A stretch of 64,000 bases of DNA. Origin: an uncultured Candidatus Melainabacteria bacterium (GTDB taxonomy: Bacteria; Cyanobacteriota; Vampirovibrionia; Gastranaerophilales; Gastranaerophilaceae). The position numbers and the translations under genes are program-made. Shown piece by piece: positions 25,101 through 34,221 of the stretch. The stretch lies in contig CAKUUC010000002.1 in assembly GCA_934692625.1 (NCBI GenBank), positions 1-64,000 of the forward strand. The letters are read 5' to 3'. Under the pieces are notes generated by a model. The model did no database searches, was not told where the DNA came from, and saw only the letters and a program-made list of their open reading frames with translations. Every line of letters starts with the position of its first letter. Positions within the stretch are counted from its first letter, which is position 1.

Positions 25101-26462
25101 TTATACTAAACCTTCGGCTATTACCGTTTTATTCATTCTTTCTAACAATTGTTTTACTTTTTTGTATAATTTTGAATCTGTTTGTCCGATTTTTGCAGTT
25201 AAAATCACTTTTGAAGAATTTTCTACACCTTCTTCAAAATCATCTGAAATATCTGCTTTTACAAAGTTTATGTTTTTAAACTTCTTCAACTGATTGATAA
25301 TTGAATCGCTCATACCTTCAAAAACAACAATTGAAACGCTTTCTTTTTTCTCTGCTAATAACAATGATTTTAAGTCGATAAAATCTTTTTCAATGTCATA
25401 AATAATTTCATCACCTAGCATTGAATAAGTTAGTTTCTTGTCTGTATTTTCTCTAAATAGAGCAGCAATCAAAGATGCAATTACACCAAACACAATTCCT
25501 AACAAAATGTTAGTGAAAAGTTTTGGTGAAGTTTGTTCATAATCTTTCAACTTTCTTGGTTCTTTTAGAACAATAACTTTTGAAGAATCAGACATTTCAT
25601 CAACCAATTTTGCCCATTCAAGCTTAGATGAAAGTGCTGCAACTTTTGATGCATCTTCTGTTACGGCAATTTTGGATTTTTCACCTGCAATATATTGACC
25701 TTGCAATGTTGACATTGCTTTTTGTGCAGAGCGAGAAAACGCACTCATTGCGGCAAGATTTCCGGAGCCTGCCATAGCATTTTCAGGCAAACCGCTAACA
25801 CTATTCATTTTTCTGTTTAAATCTGCTTTTGCCTTTTTGTACTCTGATTCAATAATCTTTTTGTCAGATTTAGATTTTGTAGAATTGATTTCTTTATTTA
25901 ATTCCAAATAGTGTACAATTATTGAATTTACAACGTTATATGCAAGATCTTTATCTTTGCTTTTGTATTCAATGGTTACAACATTTGTTCCTTTTTTATT
26001 TTCAAATGAGATTCCTTTTTTGAGGAATTTTTCAGTTGTTAGATATTGACCTGTTTTCTTGGTCGGAATTATTCCGAAGAGTTTTTTGAATCTCAAATCG
26101 TTTTCTTGAATAACTTTGTCAATAACAAGTGGAGATTGCATAAGTTCAATATCGTTGGCTAATGTTCCACCGCCGGACATAAGTGCTGCCATTCCGCCGC
26201 CTGCTCCAAGTTCAGAAATGACATAAGGGTTAATCTCTGCCATGTTGGAATTATTTGACTTGTTGATGTATAAATCCGCATCGACTTTGTATTTCTTCGC
26301 AGAAAAAAATGTAAGAGCTATGAAAAAGATGAGCACACAAGTAAATACACTTGCGATAAGTTTTTTTCTGCTCCAAAGTGCAAAAACTATCTTTTTCAAA
26401 TCAATCGTCAATTCTTCGTCTAATTCATCCTGTTGCGGATAGTAGTTTAATTGTTGTTGCAT
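25101..26462 (-). CDS. Wzz-like chain-length regulator with degenerate cytosolic domain
   Basis: A 453-residue protein. The first transmembrane helix is near residues 35-55 and the second near 325-345 (SPKLFTNILLGIVFGVIASL). Between them is a long periplasmic helical region, the Wzz/PCP topology. It governs polymer length and couples to the export channel. After helix 2, about 100 residues form a Rossmann-like segment (ESVSIVVFEGMSDSIINQL, then KVILTAKIGQTDSKLY). It resembles the BY-kinase domain of PCP-2a proteins but lacks a Walker A P-loop, so it is probably not a kinase. Its start overlaps the end of the flippase gene by 16 bases. Confidence 0.85.
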   Translation of the reverse strand: MQQQLNYYPQQDELDEELTIDLKKIVFALWSRKKLIASVFTCVLIFFIALTFFSAKKYKVDADLYINKSNNSNMAEINPYVISELGAGGGMAALMSGGGTLANDIELMQSPLVIDKVIQENDLRFKKLFGIIPTKKTGQYLTTEKFLKKGISFENKKGTNVVTIEYKSKDKDLAYNVVNSIIVHYLELNKEINSTKSKSDKKIIESEYKKAKADLNRKMNSVSGLPENAMAGSGNLAAMSAFSRSAQKAMSTLQGQYIAGEKSKIAVTEDASKVAALSSKLEWAKLVDEMSDSSKVIVLKEPRKLKDYEQTSPKLFTNILLGIVFGVIASLIAALFRENTDKKLTYSMLGDEIIYDIEKDFIDLKSLLLAEKKESVSIVVFEGMSDSIINQLKKFKNINFVKADISDDFEEGVENSSKVILTAKIGQTDSKLYKKVKQLLERMNKTVIAEGLV

Positions 26463-27685
26463 AAGTTCTCCTTTATGTTTTGATATTTTAAAAATTTAAA
26501 AGCTTGTTTTGTATACATTACTGCAACATATAGAGAAGATACAAAACAAGCAATACAAGCACTGTAAATTCCTAAATTTCTACATATTATTAATGCACTT
26601 ATAGAAATAAATATTGCAATTGTTTGATGTGGGATTTTATATTTTTGATTTCCAGATGCAGTAATATATGCACCATAAACATTAGCCATGGCTAACCAAA
26701 TATTTGTCATTGTTAATAATAATAAAGGAATATAAGCATGGGTGTAATATTCTTGACCATAAAAAAGTTTTAATAAAATTTTACCCGTACAAATAAAAAA
26801 TAATAAAATTCCTAAATTTACCAATAATAACATTTTAAAATTTTTATTTAAAATTTTAAGGATTTGTTCAGAGGTATTATTAATTAATTCAGGTAATATT
26901 TTTTGATTTAGAGCTGCTATAAATAAATTAATAATTGAAGCTATCGTAAAAGCGGCAAAATACAGAGCAGCTTCTTCTTTTTTTAGATAAGTTGATACGT
27001 ATAATGATGGTATCTGCGAATAAAAATAAAATGCCACAATTACTCCAATATAAGCAAAGATATTCTTATCGATTTTATTTATAAACTTTTTAAAGTTAGT
27101 TAATACCAATATATAGTTTATTTTTGCATAAACTGAACATTGTATAAAATTTATAACTCCTAAACAAACATTTAAAATAAGAAAATAAACCAAAGGCAAT
27201 TTTAAAACATAAGAAATTATTGCAATTAGTATAATTCCAATAGAATAAAGAATGTTAATAGTTGATATTATATTAAATTTTTCACTCGCTTGAAAGTATG
27301 GTAAAACTAGTCCAAAAAATGTACCGTCGAAAAAGGTTCTTAACACTATAAGTATAAATAGTAAATGATTATCTATTTTGAAAAATAAAGAACAAATAGC
27401 ACACACAATCGCAATAAATATTGCATTTAACATAAATAATGAAATTTTTAATCTTACATTATTAACATTTGCTTTTGTAGAAACTAAAATATATTCGTTA
27501 AAGCCCATATTCGCAAACATTAAAATAAATGTTGCAATATTTTTATAACTAGAAAATAAGCCATAATCATATACCGTTAAATATCTGGCAATTAAAAACA
27601 GCACCAAAGTCCCAGCAATTTGTCTTGCATATAGCGAAATTGCATAAAAATTATTTTTTAAAATGTGTTTTAATATAGATAACAT
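26447..27685 (-). CDS. Wzx-type polysaccharide flippase
   Basis: A 412-residue protein with about 12 hydrophobic segments, typical of the oligosaccharide flippase family (MOP superfamily). The first is LVLFLIARYLTVYDYGLFSSY near residue 28, the hallmark start of Wzx proteins. It moves the undecaprenyl-linked repeat unit to the outer leaflet. TAATG couples it to the preceding gene. The sequence is visibly AT-richer than manC or the SLBB gene, as expected for serotype-specific genes. Confidence 0.88.
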   Translation of the reverse strand: MLSILKHILKNNFYAISLYARQIAGTLVLFLIARYLTVYDYGLFSSYKNIATFILMFANMGFNEYILVSTKANVNNVRLKISLFMLNAIFIAIVCAICSLFFKIDNHLLFILIVLRTFFDGTFFGLVLPYFQASEKFNIISTINILYSIGIILIAIISYVLKLPLVYFLILNVCLGVINFIQCSVYAKINYILVLTNFKKFINKIDKNIFAYIGVIVAFYFYSQIPSLYVSTYLKKEEAALYFAAFTIASIINLFIAALNQKILPELINNTSEQILKILNKNFKMLLLVNLGILLFFICTGKILLKLFYGQEYYTHAYIPLLLLTMTNIWLAMANVYGAYITASGNQKYKIPHQTIAIFISISALIICRNLGIYSACIACFVSSLYVAVMYTKQAFKFLKYQNIKENLCNNN

Positions 27686-29877
27686 TACTTATAAAACTTT
27701 CTATTTTTTAAATATCTAACAATTGGAACAAAAATGGGTTCTACTATCAAACGATAAAAAATTGCATTTTTTTTGTAAAATTTATCTTGGTTTTGATAAC
27801 ATACCTTTTTCATTTGAACATGTTTTTTTTCTGCGTCTTTCTGTTCGTCAGTTTTATTTATATTGTTTTTTAATTCAGTATTTATTATTTGTAATATCTT
27901 TTTACGTTCTTCTGCAATTTGTTTATTTATATCATCCCAATTAATTTTCAAGTCGAAATTATGATTTTTATCAAAATCTTCAAAATTTTTATATATAGGA
28001 ATTTTTATATTGAACTTTCTCTTAATTGATTCAAAACGTGATATATCACATTTATTTTTAATACAAATGACTGGTCTGTTGAAAATTATGCAAAAAGCGA
28101 AACAATGAAAAGAATCCGTTACAACATATTTTGATGTTAAAATAGATTTTAGCCAATTTTCAACTTTTACTTTTGAATTATATTTCTGAATTGTAGCAGA
28201 GTGGTTTCCGTTGAAACAATGTTCTTCTAGTGATTGTTCTTTTTTTAATTTATCTATAATTCTTGTTGCGTCTTCATTTGGATACAAAATATAATTCATT
28301 ATTGAATTTGAATAATCTATATCATCTGCTTCATGTATTAATTTTAAATATTCTTTTTGTTCCAAAAAGAAAACTGGGTCAATAATCCATTGTGCATCTA
28401 TTCCAAATGCTTCTTTTAACTTCTTTTGAGAATGATATTCTCTGACAGATACAAAATCAAATCTTTCCAAAAGTGTTTTTATTATATTTAAAGATTGTTC
28501 TTCAGCATTCCAATCCCAAGAACCGAAAGAACCTGCAATTAGTAGTTTTTTTGAATTTTCGTTTGTAAAATTTAATAAACTTCTATAAACTACATTTCCT
28601 ATAGCACCATAATCCAATTGGTTATCAGCACCAACTATATATGTATTGGCAATTTTTTGCAAGGATTCTAGCTGTTTATTATTTATGCATAATGGTGTTT
28701 CATCAAAATATTTTTTAGCAAATGGTTTTGCATAACTAACTGGTCGATTAAATTGAATTTGTTTAACAGAATATCCCAAATTTCCAATTGTTTGATATAA
28801 TGCATATGCCGTTAATATTGAACCATAATTTGCCCAATTGTACCAAGTCATTAGTAAAATATCAGTAGAATTAATTGAAGATTCATAAAATATTTTTATA
28901 ATTTTTTTTATAAATTTAGGAGTGTGATTTTTTAAAATATTATAATAATATTTATTACCTAATTTATGCTTAAATAAATCTTCTATTCCTTTATAACCAA
29001 ATTTTTTATACTCAGCTAAATATGTATCATCAAAAATATTATTTTGCGAAGAAGTAAGTGGATTATTGTATTTTCGTAATCTATTTACATCAACACTTTC
29101 TATAATAATATTATTTTCGGAGAGTTGTTTAATAATCTTTTCGGCTTTATTTGTATTAACGATAACAAGAGAAATTCCATTATTAATATTAAACTTATTT
29201 TTAACTTTTGGATATTCTTTTTCTATTCCCCAAGCATCAGCAACTGTAACATCAGAAATTCGTTCTAACCCTGTATATTTACATTCCTGACAACTTCTAT
29301 TTTGTAGTTTTTTATTTATGAAAAGATACAAATAAGAAGTGGTATTATTGTATAATATTTTTTGTTTTCCATTCTCAAAAGTAATAAGAGCATTTCCACA
29401 AGACCACCCCATACGCTCTTTGTTCCGAAATTCAAATTTTATTATTTTTTGTCCAAACTTTTTCTCTAAAAATTTTATAAAACTGTTAAATATTTCAAGA
29501 GAAGGCGTACCGGTGCAACTCAAATCAACTGTTAATAAATTATCATAATCTTGTTTTAAATAAGCTTTTAGCCCTGCAATCTGACAAGGTGTACCAGAAT
29601 ATAATACAAATCTTCCTTGGTCTAGAAATTCTTTCGCTTCTTTTATTGTATTTCCGATACGGCTTTGAACATATTTTGAACCTTGAAGTTTATACAAATC
29701 TTTTTCATTTTCTATATAGATATGCTTAACATCAAAACCATCTTCAACTCGCTCCATTGAACAGCCAAAAACAACACCATTTTGTGATAAGACATATTTT
29801 GCCAACTCTGCAAACATCCCACCACTAGATGATTTTTTTATTAAATTGTTATTTTTTGATTGGATTATAAAAGCCAT
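27685..29877 (-). CDS. Fusion: F420 hydrogenase beta-like domain + polysaccharide pyruvyl transferase
   Basis: A 730-residue protein. Residues 1-310 match the F420 hydrogenase/dehydrogenase beta family (KKSSSGGMFAELAKYVL; Y-S-G-T-P-C-Q-I-A-G-L; C-T-G-T-P-S; S-C-Q-E-C-K-Y-T). Residues about 335-650 form a polysaccharide pyruvyl transferase domain (DILLMTWYNWANYGSIL; AGSFGSWDWN; SREYHSQ-like VREYHSQ; VTDSFHC). The second domain adds pyruvyl ketals to sugars or acts as a related glycan transferase. Such fusions occur in glycan loci. The protein starts exactly where homologues would follow a two-cluster ferredoxin domain, so that domain is missing here. Confidence 0.85.
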   Translation of the reverse strand: MAFIIQSKNNNLIKKSSSGGMFAELAKYVLSQNGVVFGCSMERVEDGFDVKHIYIENEKDLYKLQGSKYVQSRIGNTIKEAKEFLDQGRFVLYSGTPCQIAGLKAYLKQDYDNLLTVDLSCTGTPSLEIFNSFIKFLEKKFGQKIIKFEFRNKERMGWSCGNALITFENGKQKILYNNTTSYLYLFINKKLQNRSCQECKYTGLERISDVTVADAWGIEKEYPKVKNKFNINNGISLVIVNTNKAEKIIKQLSENNIIIESVDVNRLRKYNNPLTSSQNNIFDDTYLAEYKKFGYKGIEDLFKHKLGNKYYYNILKNHTPKFIKKIIKIFYESSINSTDILLMTWYNWANYGSILTAYALYQTIGNLGYSVKQIQFNRPVSYAKPFAKKYFDETPLCINNKQLESLQKIANTYIVGADNQLDYGAIGNVVYRSLLNFTNENSKKLLIAGSFGSWDWNAEEQSLNIIKTLLERFDFVSVREYHSQKKLKEAFGIDAQWIIDPVFFLEQKEYLKLIHEADDIDYSNSIMNYILYPNEDATRIIDKLKKEQSLEEHCFNGNHSATIQKYNSKVKVENWLKSILTSKYVVTDSFHCFAFCIIFNRPVICIKNKCDISRFESIKRKFNIKIPIYKNFEDFDKNHNFDLKINWDDINKQIAEERKKILQIINTELKNNINKTDEQKDAEKKHVQMKKVCYQNQDKFYKKNAIFYRLIVEPIFVPIVRYLKNRKFYK

Positions 29878-29878
29878 T

Positions 29879-30907
29879 CTAGATTATTTCTCCTAATTGT
29901 TTTGTAATATTTTCAATACTAAATCTTTTAACATTTTCACTACCTAAGCTTGATAGTTTTGATAGTAATTCCGGCTTGTTAATAAGAACTTCAAGTTCAT
30001 TTGCAATACTATTTGATGTTGGATTGCAATATTTAACACTATTCGCCCCAATTTCTCTAAAGACAGGTATGTCCGAACATAGAACAGGACAACCACAATA
30101 TTGTGCTTCTATCAACGGAATACCAAAGCCTTCGTATAACGAAGGATACATATATAACAATGCATTTGAATATAAAGTTGGCAATTCTTCATCTTTTATA
30201 TAACCCGTAAAAATAACATTAGGGTGCTTGGTTAGTTTTTCTCTTTGTTCATTTCCCATTCCTCCGACTAGAACAAGTTTTAGATTAGGATATTTATTAG
30301 AAATTTGTTCAAAGGCTTTTATTAATTCTGGAATATTTTTCCGCTTATTTAATGTTGCAACTGATAAAATATATTTTTTAGGCTCTAAATTATACTTTTC
30401 AATAATGTTATTATTTATTTGGGCATTTATAAAATGTTGCCCGATTGAATTATAGACAACCATGATTTTATCTTTGGAATAATCAAATTTATCAACTATT
30501 TCCTGTTTAATAGTATCTGAAACTGTTACTATCAAGTCTGCACGATTCAATGCAATATTTATAAATAATCTATAAAGTTTTTCTACATAATTTGTAACTT
30601 CATATTTTCTATAAACAGCTAAATCATGAATAACAGTTACATATTTAGTCCCTTTGTTCTTAAAAAAGGGCATAATAAAGCTCGGAGATAAAAATATACT
30701 AGGTTTAGTTATTAATGTCTGAACGAAGACTATGCTATTCAGCCAGAGTAATTGCCAATAATATTTAAACTTGACATTTGGTGCTAAGCACAATTCAATA
30801 GCCTTGTAATCTTTTTTTAATTTTTCTAAGCATTTTATTAAAACTAATACATATGCTCCAATACCCGTTTTTTGTTTTAGTTCAAAGGATGTGTTAATTA
30901 TTATCAT
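29879..30907 (-). CDS. Glycosyltransferase family 4
   Basis: A 342-residue GT-B glycosyltransferase. The start at 30907 follows AAGGGG and overlaps the end of the Wzy gene. The C-terminal donor domain shows SVATLNKRKNIPELIKAF near residue 185, V-G-G-M-G, and the family motif P-S-L-Y-E-G-F-G-I-P-L-I-E-A near residue 265 with E-x7-E spacing. It transfers a sugar from a nucleotide donor to the lipid-linked repeat unit. It is about 40 percent similar in layout to the GT4 at 32343, which suggests duplication. AT-rich. Confidence 0.9.
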   Translation of the reverse strand: MIIINTSFELKQKTGIGAYVLVLIKCLEKLKKDYKAIELCLAPNVKFKYYWQLLWLNSIVFVQTLITKPSIFLSPSFIMPFFKNKGTKYVTVIHDLAVYRKYEVTNYVEKLYRLFINIALNRADLIVTVSDTIKQEIVDKFDYSKDKIMVVYNSIGQHFINAQINNNIIEKYNLEPKKYILSVATLNKRKNIPELIKAFEQISNKYPNLKLVLVGGMGNEQREKLTKHPNVIFTGYIKDEELPTLYSNALLYMYPSLYEGFGIPLIEAQYCGCPVLCSDIPVFREIGANSVKYCNPTSNSIANELEVLINKPELLSKLSSLGSENVKRFSIENITKQLGEII

Positions 30908-32339
30908 GTTGAAAATCCCCTTTTGCATTCAATAATTTAATTCTTTTTCTTTTTATATCTATAGCTGAAATTAGCATTGTATACATTATCCAAAATAATG
31001 GTTGTAAAAACTCTGTTTGTGCTTGAAAAGTTAGAATTACAAAAAGTAACTCTGCAACAAAAAGAGAATTAATCAATTTATCTAAAAAAAAGGTTGTTTT
31101 GTATTTATATAATTTTGATTTTACAAAGAAATAAAAAGGATAAATTAATAATAATAAATACAACAAAAAACCAATGATACCAGAATCTGCAAATATTTTT
31201 AAATTATTATTTATTATTACATTTTTTGTAGGCATATTCCCGTAAGCGTAAGGCGCATATTTAGCATAATAAAATCCATCATTACCTGCTCCAATACCTA
31301 TAAATGGGTGTTTTTTTATAAGATCTATTGTAATTTTATTCCTAGTAGTTCTTAAGTCGCCAGCTAGTGCACTGTTATTAAAATCTCCATCAATACGACT
31401 TATAATATAATTTTTTATTGTGTATTTATTATATCCCTTCGTCCCTCCAAATTGAATATTGCAGCTAAATAAAAGAACGAACATAATAGAAAATGCTATT
31501 ATGTATTTATTATGTGTTTTAACTCTTTTCCAATTTTGCAGAATTAATATTGCAAAAACTATAAAAGGAGTTAATATTCCAATAGGTGATAATGTCGTAA
31601 AGGATATCAATAATAATAAAATTAAAATTAGATATAGGTAAATATTATATAATCGTTTTCTTTTTAGAGGATTCCTAAAATTCTGATAAATGAATAGGGG
31701 AAATATAAATGAAAGGAATGTCGCATGTGGTCCACCTTCATAAAAAATTCCTTCGGTACGTCTTAGTCCTAAATAAGTAATTGGCATTCCGCTATGTCCT
31801 GAACACAGAGAACCAAAAGGTAAATTATATTTATAGGCAAATAATTGATATATAGAATAAAAACAAGATATAATAGCTATTGATAGTAGTATTTTATATA
31901 AATTTTGTAAATCTTGTTCTTTTTGTAATATAAAAATTAAAGTGTAAAAGAATATAAAATAAATTGCAGGTCTTATTATTCCAGAATAAATAGAAGACAT
32001 CGCTGAAGAATCCCAAAATTTAGAATATTGCATTACATAATATGCAAATTGAGACGATTGATATTCTATTATTTCTGAATAATTAATTAGTACTGATATC
32101 AATGTTATTAAAAATAAGCTTATATATATGTATATAATATTTATTTTAAAAGAAGAAAGTTTTTTATTCTCTGCAGGTTGGCTACAATAGAATATCACCA
32201 ATAAAAAAATAGCTATATTAATTAACATTAAAAATGATGGTAAATTAAATATCAAACGAATTGTTAATTGCAATGGTAACAATGCAACTATCAAAATTAC
32301 GAATTGTTTAATATTTTTATAAGAAATTTTTAATTGCAA
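30894..32339 (-). CDS. Wzy-like O-antigen polymerase/ligase
   Basis: A 481-residue membrane protein with about 12 helices and a large outside loop in the second half (FGGTKGYNKYTI then NNSALAGDLRTTRN). The Wzy_C phrase F-I-G-I-G-A-G-N-D-G-F-Y is near residue 335, followed by NNLKIFADSGIIGFLLYL. It polymerises repeat units on the periplasmic side in the Wzx/Wzy pathway. A WaaL-like ligase cannot be excluded from sequence alone, but context with Wzx and Wzz favours polymerase. Strongly AT-rich. Confidence 0.85.
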   Translation of the reverse strand: MQLKISYKNIKQFVILIVALLPLQLTIRLIFNLPSFLMLINIAIFLLVIFYCSQPAENKKLSSFKINIIYIYISLFLITLISVLINYSEIIEYQSSQFAYYVMQYSKFWDSSAMSSIYSGIIRPAIYFIFFYTLIFILQKEQDLQNLYKILLSIAIISCFYSIYQLFAYKYNLPFGSLCSGHSGMPITYLGLRRTEGIFYEGGPHATFLSFIFPLFIYQNFRNPLKRKRLYNIYLYLILILLLLISFTTLSPIGILTPFIVFAILILQNWKRVKTHNKYIIAFSIMFVLLFSCNIQFGGTKGYNKYTIKNYIISRIDGDFNNSALAGDLRTTRNKITIDLIKKHPFIGIGAGNDGFYYAKYAPYAYGNMPTKNVIINNNLKIFADSGIIGFLLYLLLLIYPFYFFVKSKLYKYKTTFFLDKLINSLFVAELLFVILTFQAQTEFLQPLFWIMYTMLISAIDIKRKRIKLLNAKGDFQHDNN

Positions 32340-32342
32340 TGT

Positions 32343-33386
32343 TTATAATATCCTTTCTAATTCTAAAGCAATTTTGGGTAATAAAAAACGTTTTGTATTA
32401 TTCAAACCTTTAAGGATTAAATGATTTTTTTTATCAAGAATAAAACTTTTTAGACTATTTTTAATGCCCTCCTCTGTTGGTTCGCAATATAATGCGGAAT
32501 CACCACAAATTTCTCTGAATATTGGAATATCAGAACAAATAACTGGCAATCCAAAATATTGTGCATCTATTAACGGAATACCAAACCCCTCATATAATGA
32601 AGGAAAAACATAAAATAAAGCATTTTGATATAAAACTTTTAAATTATCATTAGAAACAAAACCGCTTAGAATGATATTTTTATTGTTAATATTTAAAGTA
32701 CAATTTCCTTTATTACCAACTAGTACAAGTTTTATATCAGGATAATCTTGTGAAATTTTTGAAAATGCATTTATTAAAGTTTGAATATTTTTATGTCGAT
32801 GAACAGTTGCTACAGATAATATATATTTTTGTTTTATAATATTAAGTTCTTGTAATATTTCAGTAGTTTCTTTTGTTGATTCTACTAGAGAAACAGAGTG
32901 GGTATTGTAAATGACATCAATTTGTTTGTTTTTAATAATATTTCTTTTTTCTAATTCATTTTTAGTCGTTTGTGATACTGTAATTATCCTATCTGCAAAA
33001 TTTGCAGCAGTAAAAAATGCAAAATGGTCGTGTAGCCTTTGTATTTTAGTCCTAGTATTTGGATATACTAAATGTAAAATGTCATGCATTACTGCAATAT
33101 ATGTAACATTAAAAGGTTTTATAAATGGAGTTATTGTAGCTGGAAATATAACAATACTTGGTTTTCTTTTGAAAAGCAAAGATATTATAAAAAATGTATT
33201 CAACCATAGAATGTAAAGAATTCTACGCAAAAATGTAATATTTATATTATCTAAAAATGTTTTTCTTGGAACTTGGACATCATATCCTAGACTTTTAAGC
33301 ATTTTTATTATACTTAATGTATACTGTCCGACACCTCTATTAAGATTTATACTTAAACCATCTTCTACAATAATTGTTTTATTCAT
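32343..33386 (-). CDS. Glycosyltransferase family 4
   Basis: A 347-residue GT-B enzyme. The ATG at 33386 is preferred over a GTG at 33392. N-terminal G-V-G-Q-Y-T near residue 18 is the usual Gly-rich loop. The donor domain has SVATVHRHKNIQTLINAF near residue 192 and P-S-L-Y-E-G-F-G-I-P-L-I-D-A near residue 270. Note Asp in place of the second Glu (E-A becomes D-A), conservative and seen in relatives. It overlaps the GT2 gene by eight bases. It pairs with the paralogue at 29879. Confidence 0.9.
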   Translation of the reverse strand: MNKTIIVEDGLSINLNRGVGQYTLSIIKMLKSLGYDVQVPRKTFLDNINITFLRRILYILWLNTFFIISLLFKRKPSIVIFPATITPFIKPFNVTYIAVMHDILHLVYPNTRTKIQRLHDHFAFFTAANFADRIITVSQTTKNELEKRNIIKNKQIDVIYNTHSVSLVESTKETTEILQELNIIKQKYILSVATVHRHKNIQTLINAFSKISQDYPDIKLVLVGNKGNCTLNINNKNIILSGFVSNDNLKVLYQNALFYVFPSLYEGFGIPLIDAQYFGLPVICSDIPIFREICGDSALYCEPTEEGIKNSLKSFILDKKNHLILKGLNNTKRFLLPKIALELERIL

Positions 33387-34221
33387 TGACACTCTCTCTT
33401 AACACCTTTTTATAAATTAAATTTCTCATCCAATTAGGCATAACCCTTAGTGGAAATTTCAAAAGAACATTTCTTAAAAACTCCCAATAACTTATAAATC
33501 CCATATCTAAAAATGCTTTCATGCAAACATATTCATACTTGAAAAAGTATTCAAGACCTTGTCTGCGATTCATCATCCATTGTCCCGAACGAACATTAAC
33601 AATGATGTCTGGGATATTCTCGACCTTATAACCATTAAATAAATAACGAACAATAAATTCATAATCTTCAAAGCCATAATCAATTTTGTAGTTTCCTATT
33701 TTTAAGGCTAATGATTTCTTAAACATTATTGAAACGTTATTCATCGGATTTCTGAACTTTGCAAACTCATAAATCTCATTATGTTCAAGTGGCATAATTC
33801 TTTTAGAAATAATATTTTCAGGAGTTGTATCAAACTCCGTAACTTGTCCACCTAACATATCAATATCAGAATGCTGTTTTATGTATGCAATTTGTTTTTC
33901 AAATCTATCAGGTAATGAAATGTCATCGGAATCCATAAATGCAATCCATTCATACTTACATTCTTCAACCCCAAGTGCTCGGACTTTCCCAATACCAATG
34001 TTTCTTTCTAATCGTATTACACGTACTATATTAGAATATTGTTTTTCAACATTTTCAACAATTTCTTCTAAATCGTCACCTAACTTCCCATCCTCAATAA
34101 TCAATATTTCATTAGGGAACAATGTCTGATTTAGAATACTATCAAGTGCGAGTCTAAAATTTTCAGCTTTTTCTTTTGCATACACTGGTATAAGCACTGT
34201 AAATTTAATTTCACTATTCAT
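33379..34221 (-). CDS. Glycosyltransferase family 2
   Basis: A 280-residue GT-A enzyme. F-T-V-L-I-P-V-Y opens the nucleotide-binding domain, E-D-G and then D-S-D-D (residues 96-99) are the metal and nucleotide site, and Y-G-F-E-D-Y-E-F supplies the acceptor-side acidic residues. The C-terminal third is helical and basic, suiting membrane association. It probably adds an early sugar to the lipid-linked primer. TAATG couples it to the priming transferase gene upstream. Confidence 0.92.
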   Translation of the reverse strand: MNSEIKFTVLIPVYAKEKAENFRLALDSILNQTLFPNEILIIEDGKLGDDLEEIVENVEKQYSNIVRVIRLERNIGIGKVRALGVEECKYEWIAFMDSDDISLPDRFEKQIAYIKQHSDIDMLGGQVTEFDTTPENIISKRIMPLEHNEIYEFAKFRNPMNNVSIMFKKSLALKIGNYKIDYGFEDYEFIVRYLFNGYKVENIPDIIVNVRSGQWMMNRRQGLEYFFKYEYVCMKAFLDMGFISYWEFLRNVLLKFPLRVMPNWMRNLIYKKVLRESVNE

